Origin: JBDTME01 sp964583795
GTDB taxonomy: Bacteria; Patescibacteriota; Microgenomatia; UBA1400; PJMF01
DNA length: 14,664 nucleotides
Direction of reading: 5' to 3'
Assembly (NCBI GenBank): GCA_964583795.1
Contig: CAZOWX010000036.1
Coordinates: 1-14,664, forward strand
Position 1 is the first letter of the stretch. Each line of letters opens with the position of its first letter. The notes beneath the pieces are model-generated. The model saw only the letters and a program-made list of their open reading frames with translations, was not told the DNA's origin and did no database searches. This document shows positions 1 to 6,073 of this stretch, one piece after another. Both the position numbers and the translations under genes were made by a program.

Positions 1-41
1 GAGTGAGTAAATGCGAATCATAAGCATACAATACAAAAAGT

Positions 42-68
42 CGTCATCCCGAATTCGATTCGGGATCT
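42..68. repeat. CGTCATCCC palindromic repeat, copy 1
   Basis: Perfect 9-base inverted arms: ATCCCGAAT (46-54) and ATTCGGGAT (58-66) around a TCG loop, preceded by CGTC and followed by CT. The same outer sequence recurs at 627, 811 and 6845 with different inner stems, so this is a dispersed palindromic (REP/MITE-like) family rather than a chance hairpin. Confidence 0.75.
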
Positions 69-223
69 AAAGTCAGAGTTCGTTGGTTTGCAAGAAAAGG
101 AATATTTTATTTCTCTTTTAATTTGTGAGTACTCAAATTTTAGATCTCGTCTTTGCTGCACAGCTAAATCTTTAGCGACACGCTGTCGCCAAAAGACGAA
201 CCCCGGACTGCAAACATCGTTTG

Positions 224-255
224 TGTCCTTCCATAGCCTTTTGCGAGGAGAGCGG
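224..255 (+). repeat. TGTCCYTCC...GCGA element, copy A1
   Basis: The run starting TGTCCTTCCATAGCC and ending GCGAGGAGAGCGG resembles segments at 2296-2328 (same strand) and 11613-11640 (opposite strand). All share TG[TC]CC, a central AGC(C)TT and GCGA followed by a purine-rich end. Copies are diverged, so the family is supported by pattern only. Confidence 0.4.
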
Positions 256-361
256 AATTAATAACTGACGACTGATGTCTGCCGTGCCCGCAGAAGCGAC
301 TTGAATGAAAACCTGACTAACGATCAAGTTGTAATTTCAAGTGCAAAGGAGGGATAACTAA

Positions 362-610
362 CTAGCTTTCCTCTTCTTCCGTAATTCCGAGCAACCATAA
401 CACTGCCTCTTTTTTGTAGCGGCGATCACCACGAGAATTAATTCGGATGGCTTGAAGTTTGCCACGTTTGCCCCAGCGTTTGATGGTGAGAGGAGAGACG
501 CGTAACAGTTCAGCGACTTCACGTACTGTCAGCAAGTCTGGAAGGTTCTTAAGATCCAAACTCATTGATGGTTTTTTGGTTTTGGGCGTATCAGTCAGTG
601 TGGTGACCAT
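362..610 (-). CDS. Small MerR/excisionase-type helix-turn-helix DNA-binding protein
   Basis: 82 aa. Residues about 27-75 form a winged-helix HTH of the excisionase/MerR N-terminal class: LLTVREVAELLRVSPLTIKRW (two helices of the HTH), then a basic wing with GDRRYKK and a closing helix AVLWLL. There is no effector or dimerisation domain, so it is a bare DNA-binding module; family members act as excisionases, small repressors or architectural factors. The ATG at 610 has a good Shine-Dalgarno (AAGGA, 4 bases upstream). A CGTCATCCC palindrome sits just upstream in its 5' leader (627-650). It lies downstream of rplL where rpoB would usually be, separated by a terminator. The target is unknown; no phage or integrase gene is nearby to support a true excisionase role. 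Confidence 0.85.
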   Translation of the reverse strand: MVTTLTDTPKTKKPSMSLDLKNLPDLLTVREVAELLRVSPLTIKRWGKRGKLQAIRINSRGDRRYKKEAVLWLLGITEEEES

Positions 611-626
611 GGGTTCCTTCTCTTTT

Positions 627-650
627 CGTCATCCCGCAGTGCGGGATCCA
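627..650. repeat. CGTCATCCC palindromic repeat, copy 2
   Basis: CGTC followed by perfect 7-base arms ATCCCGC (631-637) and GCGGGAT (641-647) with an AGT loop, then CCA. It lies 17 bases upstream of the ATG of the small HTH gene, inside its probable 5' leader. Confidence 0.75.
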
Positions 651-960
651 GATAAATAATTTTTACGGTTTTTGTTTCGCTTTTTTTCTGCTTCGTATGT
701 GTTCTTAACTATCGTTAGCGTAACAGAGTAAGTGAAAGTATGTCAATGGGGATTAGTAAGTGAATAGTGGAACAGTGGATAGTTATCAGTCTTCAGTAGT
801 CAGGAAATGCTCGTCATCCCTGCCTCACCGGCGACGTAGGCCGAATTCGATTCGGGATCTAAAGTTGGAGAGCTTCATCGAAAGCAATTAAATAGATCCT
901 TAGCTTACTCCAAAATCCATTCGCAATCAAAAAATGCTTGTCATCATTACGCAAGCTATG
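651..960. other. Non-coding spacer
   Basis: No gene seen. It contains palindrome copy 3 (811-860), a low-complexity stretch of short TTATCAGTCTTCAGTAGTCAG-like motifs (about 767-802), and at 937-968 a possible decayed copy of the palindrome beginning TTGTCATC. A consensus -35 (TTGACA on minus, 746-741) has no matching -10. Confidence 0.5.
811..860. repeat. CGTCATCCC palindromic repeat, copy 3, with internal insertion
   Basis: The outer sequence is the same as copy 1 (CGTCATCCC ... GAATTCGATTCGGGATCT), but 22 extra bases (821-842) sit between the left arm and the GAATTCG centre. The insert is itself partly palindromic (GCCT...AGGC), which looks like one hairpin nested in another. Confidence 0.65.
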
Positions 961-969
961 TCGAGATAC

Positions 970-993
970 AAAAAACCCCTCTTTTGGAGGGGC
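970..993 (-). terminator. Intrinsic terminator of the rplJ-rplL operon
   Basis: Read on the minus strand: stem CCCCTC/GAGGGG (992-987 pairing with 981-976), loop CAAAA, then a run of six T (975-970). It begins 24 bases after the rplL stop. A GC-only core plus T-tract is a textbook Rho-independent terminator. Confidence 0.9.
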
Positions 994-1016
994 TTTCATT
1001 TTGATAAGTAAAAAAT

Positions 1017-1424
1017 TTACTTAAGCTCGACAGTTGCACCGGCTTCTTCGAGGGTTTTCTTGGCTTTCTCAGCATCCTCTTTCTTGGCGTTTTCCAAGAC
1101 AGTCTGAGGAGCTTTCTCGACGAAAGCTTTGGCTTCAGCGAGTCCAAGCTCTGGTTTGAGCGTGCGAACGGCTTTGATTGCTGCGATCTTGTTTGATCCA
1201 GCACCGGTCATGACCACGTTGAACTCAGTTTTCTCTTCAGCTGGAGCGGCGGCTGCACCTGCAGCTGGCATAGCACCACTCATCATCATTGGAGCAGCGG
1301 CACTGACTCCGAATTCGTCTTCCAAAGCTTTGACCAGCTCTGAGACTTCGAGTAATGAGAGCTCTTTAACGCCGTCCACGAGTTTTTGGACTTTGGCGCT
1401 GAGCGTTTTTGCGTCATCTGACAT
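1017..1424 (-). CDS. rplL: 50S ribosomal protein L7/L12
   Basis: 135 aa. L7/L12 forms the flexible ribosomal stalk, with dimers bound to L10, that recruits and stimulates the GTPases IF2, EF-Tu, EF-G and RF3. The N-terminal dimerisation helices (about 1-35, ending LVKALEDEFGVSAAAP) lead into an Ala/Pro/Met-rich hinge (about 41-62). The C-terminal domain starts TEFNVVM and carries the conserved GAGSNKIAAIKAVR (K-I-x-x-I-K-x-V-R) and GLAEAKAFVEKAP motifs that contact factors. It is slightly longer than the usual 120-125 aa, mostly in the hinge. The ATG at 1424 has the strongest Shine-Dalgarno in the window (AAGGAG, 1432-1437), which fits the need for several L12 copies per ribosome. It is last in the operon and followed by a terminator. 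Confidence 0.98.
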   Translation of the reverse strand: MSDDAKTLSAKVQKLVDGVKELSLLEVSELVKALEDEFGVSAAAPMMMSGAMPAAGAAAAPAEEKTEFNVVMTGAGSNKIAAIKAVRTLKPELGLAEAKAFVEKAPQTVLENAKKEDAEKAKKTLEEAGATVELK

Positions 1425-1431
1425 ACTTTCT

Positions 1432-1437
1432 CCTTAA
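1432..1437 (-). promoter_or_regulatory. Strong ribosome binding site of rplL
   Basis: Minus-strand AAGGAG, 7 bases before the rplL ATG. It stands out because rplJ, rplK, rplA and secE have no recognisable Shine-Dalgarno; high-rate initiation at rplL fits L12 being needed in multiple copies. Confidence 0.8.
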
Positions 1438-1496
1438 TATTTTTCTAGTTTTAATAACTGACTAGACTTAATAATTTATAATTTTCTTACTATAGA

Positions 1497-1566
1497 GTTG
1501 TTTGGTTGTTGTGTTGTTCAGTTGTTAAGTATGTCCAACAACCTAACAACCCAACCACTCAACAAC
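1497..1566. repeat. Long G/T versus A/C hairpin between rplJ and rplL
   Basis: Two 30-base arms (1497-1526 and 1537-1566) around a 10-base loop. By hand pairing, 24 of 30 positions are Watson-Crick and one is G-T. The left arm is almost purely G and T, the right arm purely A, C and T, built from GTTGTT/AACAAC units. It lies in the 183-base rplJ-rplL spacer, so it would form a long stem in the mRNA. Confidence 0.75.
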
Positions 1567-1607
1567 ATCATCTTCCTTACTTTTTAGTACCAGCTTCCCA
1601 GACCTTT

Positions 1608-2132
1608 TTATTCCTTTTTATCTGCAATTGCTTTCAAAGCGTAGACCAAGTTACGTGGTCCAGCTTGCAAGACATTGACCAAACCGTATGACGGCCCTTG
1701 CAAGCGGCTGATCAGGGTGGCGATCAGTTCGTTCTTGCTTGGGAGCTTGCTCAGAGCATCAACTTCTGACTCTGAAAGGATGTTGCCATCCATAAAACCT
1801 TTTTTAACGGTGAGTTTCTCAGTTGATTTGTGAAACTCCATCAAAGCTTTGAGTGGAGCAATAGCATCTTCGAAAGCGAAAAGTAGTCCGTTCATGCCTT
1901 TAAAAGAGTCTTTAAACTCATCTTTTTTCCCCAAAGCAATGTGCATGAGACTGTTTTTAGCGACAAAGAACTGACCACCGGCTGCTCTGACCTTGTCAAG
2001 CAATGTGGTTTTTTCTGAAACCGTCAGCTTCGAGTAATCAACGATAACGGCTGATTTGGCCTTTTCCAGCTTCTCTTGAAGGTCCTTGACAGCGACCTGT
2101 TTTTTTTGAGCGATTTGTTGTGCACCAGGCAT
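1608..2132 (-). CDS. rplJ: 50S ribosomal protein L10
   Basis: 174 aa, the normal length. L10 anchors the L7/L12 dimers to 23S rRNA at the stalk base and in many bacteria represses its own operon by binding the mRNA leader. The N-terminal domain shows the family pattern: K-x-x-x-V-x-x-L-x-x-K-x-x-x-A-x-x-V-V-D-Y (residues about 11-35), then AAGGQFFVAKNSLMHIAL (about 51-68) and GLLFAFEDAIAPLKAL (about 83-98). The C-terminal helix that carries L12 dimers is residues about 140-172 (LISRLQGPSYGLVNVL...LVYALKAIADKK). There is no clear Shine-Dalgarno before the ATG at 2132. It is preceded by an L10-leader-like RNA and its own promoter, and followed by rplL after an unusually long 183-base spacer. 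Confidence 0.97.
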   Translation of the reverse strand: MPGAQQIAQKKQVAVKDLQEKLEKAKSAVIVDYSKLTVSEKTTLLDKVRAAGGQFFVAKNSLMHIALGKKDEFKDSFKGMNGLLFAFEDAIAPLKALMEFHKSTEKLTVKKGFMDGNILSESEVDALSKLPSKNELIATLISRLQGPSYGLVNVLQAGPRNLVYALKAIADKKE

Positions 2133-2266
2133 TGTTGTAGGTGATAGGTTCTAGTTTCTGGGTTCTAGAGATGTCTCTTTGACCGAGTAATTCCTAAAAC
2201 GATTCACTCTCCATAAAAATAGTTATTAACTGTACTTGAAATCCAAAGCGAGGGGAAAAGGGAAGA

Positions 2267-2336
2267 GTTACAGGGAAAGATTCTAAAACCTGCCGTGCCC
2301 TTCTGAAGCCTTTGGCGAAAGAGGGACACCTGTAAC
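2267..2336. repeat. Nested palindrome in the rplJ 5' leader, with element copy A2
   Basis: Perfect 8-base outer arms GTTACAGG (2267-2274) and CCTGTAAC (2329-2336), with an inner GTGCCCT (2295-2301) facing AGGGACAC (2322-2329). Inside lies a copy of the TG[TC]CC...GCGA element (2296-2328). It is transcribed as part of the roughly 280-base untranslated leader of rplJ, between the L10-leader fold and the start codon. Confidence 0.6.
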
Positions 2337-2343
2337 CTAAAAA

Positions 2344-2412
2344 CCTATGTGTTCCTCGGGGTGGCCTCTGTCTGGCAGTTGCCTGTCCGACTGCACCCTG
2401 TCTTTGGATAGG
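2344..2412 (-). ncRNA. Ribosomal protein L10 leader-like regulatory RNA
   Basis: On the minus strand, a closing stem CCTAT/ATAGG (2412-2408 with 2348-2344) encloses an inner stem GGGTG/CACCC (2398-2394 with 2363-2359). The asymmetric internal loop has AAAGACA on one side and CGAGGAAC on the other. This AGACAG...CCGAGG arrangement matches my memory of the L10 leader, where the L10(L12)4 complex binds and shuts down its own operon. The predicted transcription start (about 2411) falls on the first base of the fold. A T5 run follows ATAGG directly, so premature termination is possible. The call rests on motif recall plus hand pairing. Confidence 0.72.
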
Positions 2413-2417
2413 AGGCC

Positions 2418-2446
2418 ATTATAGCACTTTTGGAGGGGTGGGGCAA
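2418..2446 (-). promoter_or_regulatory. Promoter of the rplJ-rplL operon
   Basis: Minus strand: -35 TTGCCC (2446-2441), 17-base spacer, extended -10 TGC-TATAAT (2426-2418). The -10 hexamer is perfect consensus. The same architecture drives the rplK block (7788-7815). Confidence 0.85.
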
Positions 2447-2496
2447 TGGGACACTTAACAAAAAATAAACCTCAAAGCTAATTCTAATGAAGAAGA

Positions 2497-3498
2497 TTAT
2501 CTGATAAAAGGTGAGCGAGGACGAGTTTCTGCCCATACATCATGGCTGAGATTCTCTCTGATCATTTGCAGTTTTCTTTTTGAATCTGCAAGTTGTTGAA
2601 GTTGTTCCTGTATCTGGCTGAGCAATTCAGTTTTTTTTGTTGAGTTTTCAGCCTCTACCTCTAGTTCGGCAATTAGAGTATTAAGTTCTTCGATTGCAGT
2701 ATCAAATCGTTCGATAAGGGTATCTGAAGTTGGTTTTTCAGGACTACCTAATTTGAGGAAAAATGCGCGCGAAGTTTTGACAAGACTTTCGGTTCCTCGT
2801 TTAATTTCTCTCATTACTGGCTTGATTACTTTGTACCAAGTAAATGCTGAGAGGACGGTAACACCCAATGCGATTCCTAACAAAGCCACGGCGTTTTTAA
2901 TAGTTTCTTGACGCTCTCGATCGAGTCTCGCTGCCTCAGCGATTTGCTCTGGAGAAATTGGTGAGGCAGTCAGAGTGGGGATAGCTGTTGATACCTCTGG
3001 AGTGAAAGTAGAGGGTGGCGTCATTGTAGGAGGTATAGAGGAGGGTGTTAAGCTGGGAAAAAGTGTTTCTGTTGGTAATGGTGACGGCGATGGAGTAAAA
3101 GTGGGTGTGGCGGGTGGTGTTGGTGTCTGGGGAGGATGGATAAGCTTATCAAATGCTTGTCCCCAAGACTTTATGGCTTCAGGATTATAGTGACCGTAGC
3201 TAGTTAATAGTGCCAGACCAAGTGCTTTTCCAACGGACAGCAATGGTCGAAATTTCTCGCCAGTACGCGCCGAAGCAAGTGCATCAATACCCACCCCGGT
3301 GGTAAGTGCAACTAGATAAGCACCTAGCATTTGATTGTTATACAAGTCGGGATTTGTTAATGGTCCGAGATATTGTGGTAATATCGCTAGAAATAGAATC
3401 GCTTCAACGGCCGGAGATATAGCAAAAACCCCTACAAAATGTTCTGTTTTTTTCAGAATTGTTTGTCGTCTAGATGTTTCTGGATGCGAATCAATCAT
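2497..3498 (-). CDS. Unknown membrane protein with Thr/Pro stalk and coiled-coil tail
   Basis: 333 aa, no family recognised. Visible architecture: a basic N-terminus, two or three hydrophobic helices (about 21-45, 57-76, 88-101), then a Pro/Thr/Ser-rich stalk (about 122-183, with TPTPPATPTFTPSPSP), a short charged helix, a clear membrane span (about 202-222, VALLGIALGVTVLSAFTWY), and a charged helical C-terminus (about 258-318) with heptad-like Leu/Ile spacing suggesting a coiled coil. With spans on both sides, the stalk is probably exposed outside and the coiled coil lies in the cytoplasm. The ATG at 3498 is 6 bases after the stop of the 129-aa gene, so the two form an operon. Similar Thr/Pro stalks occur in the surface protein at 13047. 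The stop is about 50 bases upstream of the rplJ promoter, with no terminator seen between. Confidence 0.8.
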   Translation of the reverse strand: MIDSHPETSRRQTILKKTEHFVGVFAISPAVEAILFLAILPQYLGPLTNPDLYNNQMLGAYLVALTTGVGIDALASARTGEKFRPLLSVGKALGLALLTSYGHYNPEAIKSWGQAFDKLIHPPQTPTPPATPTFTPSPSPLPTETLFPSLTPSSIPPTMTPPSTFTPEVSTAIPTLTASPISPEQIAEAARLDRERQETIKNAVALLGIALGVTVLSAFTWYKVIKPVMREIKRGTESLVKTSRAFFLKLGSPEKPTSDTLIERFDTAIEELNTLIAELEVEAENSTKKTELLSQIQEQLQQLADSKRKLQMIRENLSHDVWAETRPRSPFIR

Positions 3499-3504
3499 AT
3501 ATTC

Positions 3505-3894
3505 TTATAGAAGGATTTTGCCTAGTAACTGGACAATTTTCTCTTTTTGTTCTTCCGAAAGCTCCTCATTGATCTCACCAAAGTACAGTGTCATCAACTG
3601 CGAGAACTTTTCGACCATTGCCTGCTGGAACTGCTCTGGGGGGAAGTGTTTGGTTACCAAGGGTAAAGCCTTTTCAACAGTTTTGCTCGCTTGAAGCTGC
3701 TTGAGTAACTCATTGCGCACTGGTTCTTCGAGAGTAGCAATTAATTGGGCAATGGCTAGCTGGGAAGTTTTCCCCATGAGTATTAAGTACTGTTCCTCTG
3801 ATTCTTCAGGAGTATGTCCGACGATGGCAAACAGATCAAGACAGAGTTGGTGTAGTTCAGGCAGAAAATCAGTGGTGTTTTGATCCATATCCAC
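3505..3894 (-). CDS. Small acidic helical protein, unknown function
   Basis: 129 aa from a GTG at 3894, or 127 aa from the ATG at 3888 (GTG GAT ATG GAT); neither has a good Shine-Dalgarno. It appears all helical and acidic, with no signal peptide or membrane span, and repeats like EEPVRNELLKQLQAS and EEQKEKIVQLLGKILL suggest amphipathic helices, so a soluble adaptor is possible. It is the first gene of an operon with the stalked membrane protein (6-base gap) and is divergent from the HTH gene at 4012, with 117 bases between them. I do not recognise the family; a partner of the membrane protein's cytoplasmic tail is only a guess. Confidence 0.75.
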   Translation of the reverse strand: MDMDQNTTDFLPELHQLCLDLFAIVGHTPEESEEQYLILMGKTSQLAIAQLIATLEEPVRNELLKQLQASKTVEKALPLVTKHFPPEQFQQAMVEKFSQLMTLYFGEINEELSEEQKEKIVQLLGKILL

Positions 3895-3912
3895 ACTGTA
3901 ATCTAAAATAGC

Positions 3913-3926
3913 CGATTTTTCAATCG
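3913..3926. promoter_or_regulatory. Inverted repeat in the divergent promoter region, possible operator
   Basis: Perfect 5-base arms CGATT/AATCG with a 4-base spacer, 19-32 bases upstream of the minus-strand start at 3894. Because it lies between divergent genes, one encoding an HTH protein, it could be an operator. Short palindromes of this size also arise by chance. Confidence 0.3.
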
Positions 3927-3976
3927 ACCAATTATCGGTGTATTTTGTGCGGAATACTTGGTAGATCGCTAAAAAT

Positions 3977-4005
3977 TTGACGAAACTAGCTTTGAACAGT
4001 AAAAT
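3977..4005 (+). promoter_or_regulatory. Promoter giving a leaderless mRNA
   Basis: -35 TTGACG (3977-3982), exactly 17 bases, -10 TAAAAT (4000-4005). The start seven bases past the -10 falls on the A of the ATG at 4012, and there is no Shine-Dalgarno, so the transcript would begin at or within a base of its start codon. Confidence 0.7.
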
Positions 4006-4011
4006 TACCCG

Positions 4012-5148
4012 ATGTTGACGGAAACCGCGATCGAGCTTTCTCCTTTAAAATCCGAGCCAGTACGACTTTTCTTGTATCAAATATTTCTTCTGATATCTAA
4101 GGATCCACTCAGTGTTAAACCAAGACGTATCAGTGATGATGATTGGATGCGGAACTTGCGCGCCTTGATGATCTACACAATTACCGACCAAACTCAAGAG
4201 ATGATTGCAGAAAAATTGAATGTAAGTCATCAGGCTATCCAGCAGTTGTTACGAAGGACGATCAGACAACTCCATGAACAAGCAGGTAAGAAAATCCGTG
4301 GAAGCTTCATAATAGACCAACTTATTGGTACAGAAAGTTTAAATAAACACCTAGGTATGCGAGAAATACTGCACTTTGAGCGGCGGGTTCGTAAGTTACG
4401 TGCAGAGGGGTTAAGAGGAGAGGAACTACTTCAGGCTTTAAGGGTAACACAAGAGCAATATCAAGCTAAGGTTAACAAAGCGATAAAGATGGGGATTGTG
4501 ATACCAGCTCTTTTCAATGTTGGGAAACACCAAGCGGACTTCATAGTTGCACAAATAGCTGAACTTCTAGAATCCGAACTACATACAGAGAGATTGCAAG
4601 AGCTCATAGCTCAAATTACTACATTTCACGCATATCGTCGTCATTCAGATCAGTCGAAAAATCCAAATTCCCCCCTGGTAAAACTGTGTGACATTTTGCC
4701 AGAAGCTACAATCCCTGGTCCAAAAGCCTCTCGAGTAGTTGAAGTATTGAAGAATAACGGTGTCGTAGTAGGACAAGTCGACCATCAATATGGTAAGAGT
4801 CAGTATATTCAGCGACACTATTTTATTGCTCGCCAACAGCGACAGTTGGCACGAGCGATACTTGGATCACAAGCAGTAGCTGAAATTCTCACTGTGGAGA
4901 TTAAAAAAGTTTGGGGTCCAGAGGTGAAGATGCCCAATTCAACTGAATTAATGAATCCAGATAAGTATAAACACTTAAAAGTGGCGTTTCAGAAAGCTTG
5001 TATTGTTCGGGATCCGAAAGTTAAATACAAAACATTTTTTGGTCTTGACTGTCCGGTTTCAATTTTTCAATCTCAAAAGAGTTACTACTATGCAGTTGAA
5101 GATGAGCAAGAGTTAGTAGAGTATCTCGAGAAACGAAAAAAAATTTGA
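4012..5148 (+). CDS. HTH protein with sigma region 4-like domain, probable transcription regulator
   Basis: 378 aa. Residues about 45-92 look like a sigma-factor region 4 / LuxR-type HTH: LRALMIYTITDQTQEMIAEKL, turn NVS, recognition helix HQAIQQLLRRTIRQLHEQ. The following 100 residues are basic and helical (HFERRVRKLRAEGLRGEELL, about 121-140). Residues about 235-285 may be a second DNA-contacting unit (GPKASRVVEVLKNNGVVV, then GKSQYIQRHYFIARQQRQLAR). No membrane span or enzyme motif is seen. It is not a full sigma factor: region 2 and the -10 binding aromatic residues are not apparent. The ATG at 4012 fits the promoter exactly (leaderless). It is divergent from the 129-aa/333-aa operon and 81 bases ahead of a membrane-protein gene on the same strand, so it may control this four-gene island. 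Confidence 0.75.
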   Translation: MLTETAIELSPLKSEPVRLFLYQIFLLISKDPLSVKPRRISDDDWMRNLRALMIYTITDQTQEMIAEKLNVSHQAIQQLLRRTIRQLHEQAGKKIRGSFIIDQLIGTESLNKHLGMREILHFERRVRKLRAEGLRGEELLQALRVTQEQYQAKVNKAIKMGIVIPALFNVGKHQADFIVAQIAELLESELHTERLQELIAQITTFHAYRRHSDQSKNPNSPLVKLCDILPEATIPGPKASRVVEVLKNNGVVVGQVDHQYGKSQYIQRHYFIARQQRQLARAILGSQAVAEILTVEIKKVWGPEVKMPNSTELMNPDKYKHLKVAFQKACIVRDPKVKYKTFFGLDCPVSIFQSQKSYYYAVEDEQELVEYLEKRKKI

Positions 5149-5229
5149 AACTGAGTAGTTTTTTGTTTGTTAGATCACTTGTGTACAGAGATATTCAGTT
5201 TGTTTTTATTTTCAATGGAAGTTCTTATT

Positions 5230-6027
5230 ATGATCGGTAAAGAGGATGAACCACAAAAACCAACTCAAACATGGGTGCGATTGCGAGATGAGAACTCCTT
5301 TGATGGAGGGGGGAAGCTTCGTGTTAATGGAAAAGTGTGTTGGGTTCCTGTTCAGATGCCGGAGGATCCTTTAGAAATAAATGTTCGGTATCTTAACGTT
5401 CTTATTTTTTTGTTACGATTGAGGGGGTTACATCTAAAGCGGCAAGTGCCTCCTTCAAATTCAGGGTTTGATGGAGATATGGGAAGTGGTGGAGCTCAAG
5501 CGATCACCTGGGGGACAAGTGTAGTAGAAGAAAAACCTCCGCTTTTCAAGAAAAGTGAAGAGGAAAAACCTGACGAAGTGTATTTGAACTTTGCACAGCT
5601 GCAAGAACAGGCTAAAACCCCAGAAGAATTGGCAGGAGCATTAGATTCTAAACTTAAAGAGATCATTTCGCAGCTTCGGTTCAGTAGATCTTTGGATGTG
5701 ACGGATTTGGAGTTATGGGGAGAAATTGTCAGCATTGCTACGCTCGGTTTATCTATTCTAATGGGCATCTTAATGAAGAAACAAACTGGAGAAGTCCATC
5801 AATCTTTTTTAGTTTTTGTCCCGATATTTTATCTAGGATTTTCTTTTGTTGCTAAACTTCTGAGTAGCATTTCCGAGCCTTTGCCATTGGAAACGCGAGA
5901 AAAAGTTGCTTTCAATGCTGTAAATTTGTTTAGTCTGCTTGAGCTTTTGTATATTGGTGTCGTTTGTTCGGTGTTACTCTTGTCAAAAAAGAAAATCTTC
6001 AGAGCTGTGAAAGAAGAAACTCGGTAG
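5230..6027 (+). CDS. Unknown membrane protein with three C-terminal helices
   Basis: 265 aa from the ATG at 5230 (MIGKEDEP). An upstream ATG (5215) and a TTG (5167) are in frame, but they add a stretch that looks translated from AT-rich spacer; GGAAG lies 8 bases before 5230. The N-terminal half is soluble: a beta-rich start (TWVRLRDENSFDGGGKLRV, W-V-P-V-Q-M-P), a basic segment LLRLRGLHLKRQ, a flexible Gly/Ser part, and an acidic amphipathic stretch (EEKPPLFKKSEEEKPDEVYL, AKTPEELAGALDSKLKEII). Three hydrophobic helices follow (IVSIATLGLSILMGILM, FLVFVPIFYLGFSFVAKLL, LFSLLELLYIGVVCSVLLL) with a basic tail KKKIFRAVKEETR. No family recognised. It follows the HTH gene by 81 bases and ends 46 bases from the convergent rplA stop. 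Confidence 0.75.
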   Translation: MIGKEDEPQKPTQTWVRLRDENSFDGGGKLRVNGKVCWVPVQMPEDPLEINVRYLNVLIFLLRLRGLHLKRQVPPSNSGFDGDMGSGGAQAITWGTSVVEEKPPLFKKSEEEKPDEVYLNFAQLQEQAKTPEELAGALDSKLKEIISQLRFSRSLDVTDLELWGEIVSIATLGLSILMGILMKKQTGEVHQSFLVFVPIFYLGFSFVAKLLSSISEPLPLETREKVAFNAVNLFSLLELLYIGVVCSVLLLSKKKIFRAVKEETR

Positions 6028-6073
6028 CTAGCTTGGTTTTACTCAAAAAACGAGATTATTAAAAAATGCGTGC

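Larger units (their letters stand above)
1..361. other. Non-coding spacer rich in small repeats
   Basis: No convincing gene is visible in these 361 bases. The stretch holds one copy of the CGTCATCCC palindrome (42-68), one degenerate copy of the TGTCCYTCC...GCGA element (224-255) and a fragment resembling the TGCCGTGCCC motif (280-290) that also occurs upstream of rplJ. I see no terminator hairpin for the gene ending at 362. Confidence 0.6.

Noticed and set aside
741..746. Consensus -35 TTGACA on the minus strand for the small HTH gene
   Set aside because: No acceptable -10 lies 15-19 bases downstream.
2363..2417. GGCCTC/GAGGCC pairing as an alternative fold of the L10 leader
   Set aside because: The GGCCTC half (2417-2412) lies upstream of the predicted transcription start, so it would not be in the RNA.
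2975..3190. Plus-strand ORF rich in Gly/Val
   Set aside because: It is the antisense shadow of the Thr/Pro stalk of the 333-aa protein; the same holds for the ORF at 13711-13935.
5149..5170. Terminator after the HTH gene (AAACT-GAGT-AGTTT then T-run)
   Set aside because: Only a 5-base A/T-rich stem; too weak to call.
5167..5229. TTG at 5167 as start of the three-helix membrane protein
   Set aside because: The added residues come from AT-rich spacer, no ribosome site precedes it, and the ATG at 5230 has GGAAG upstream.
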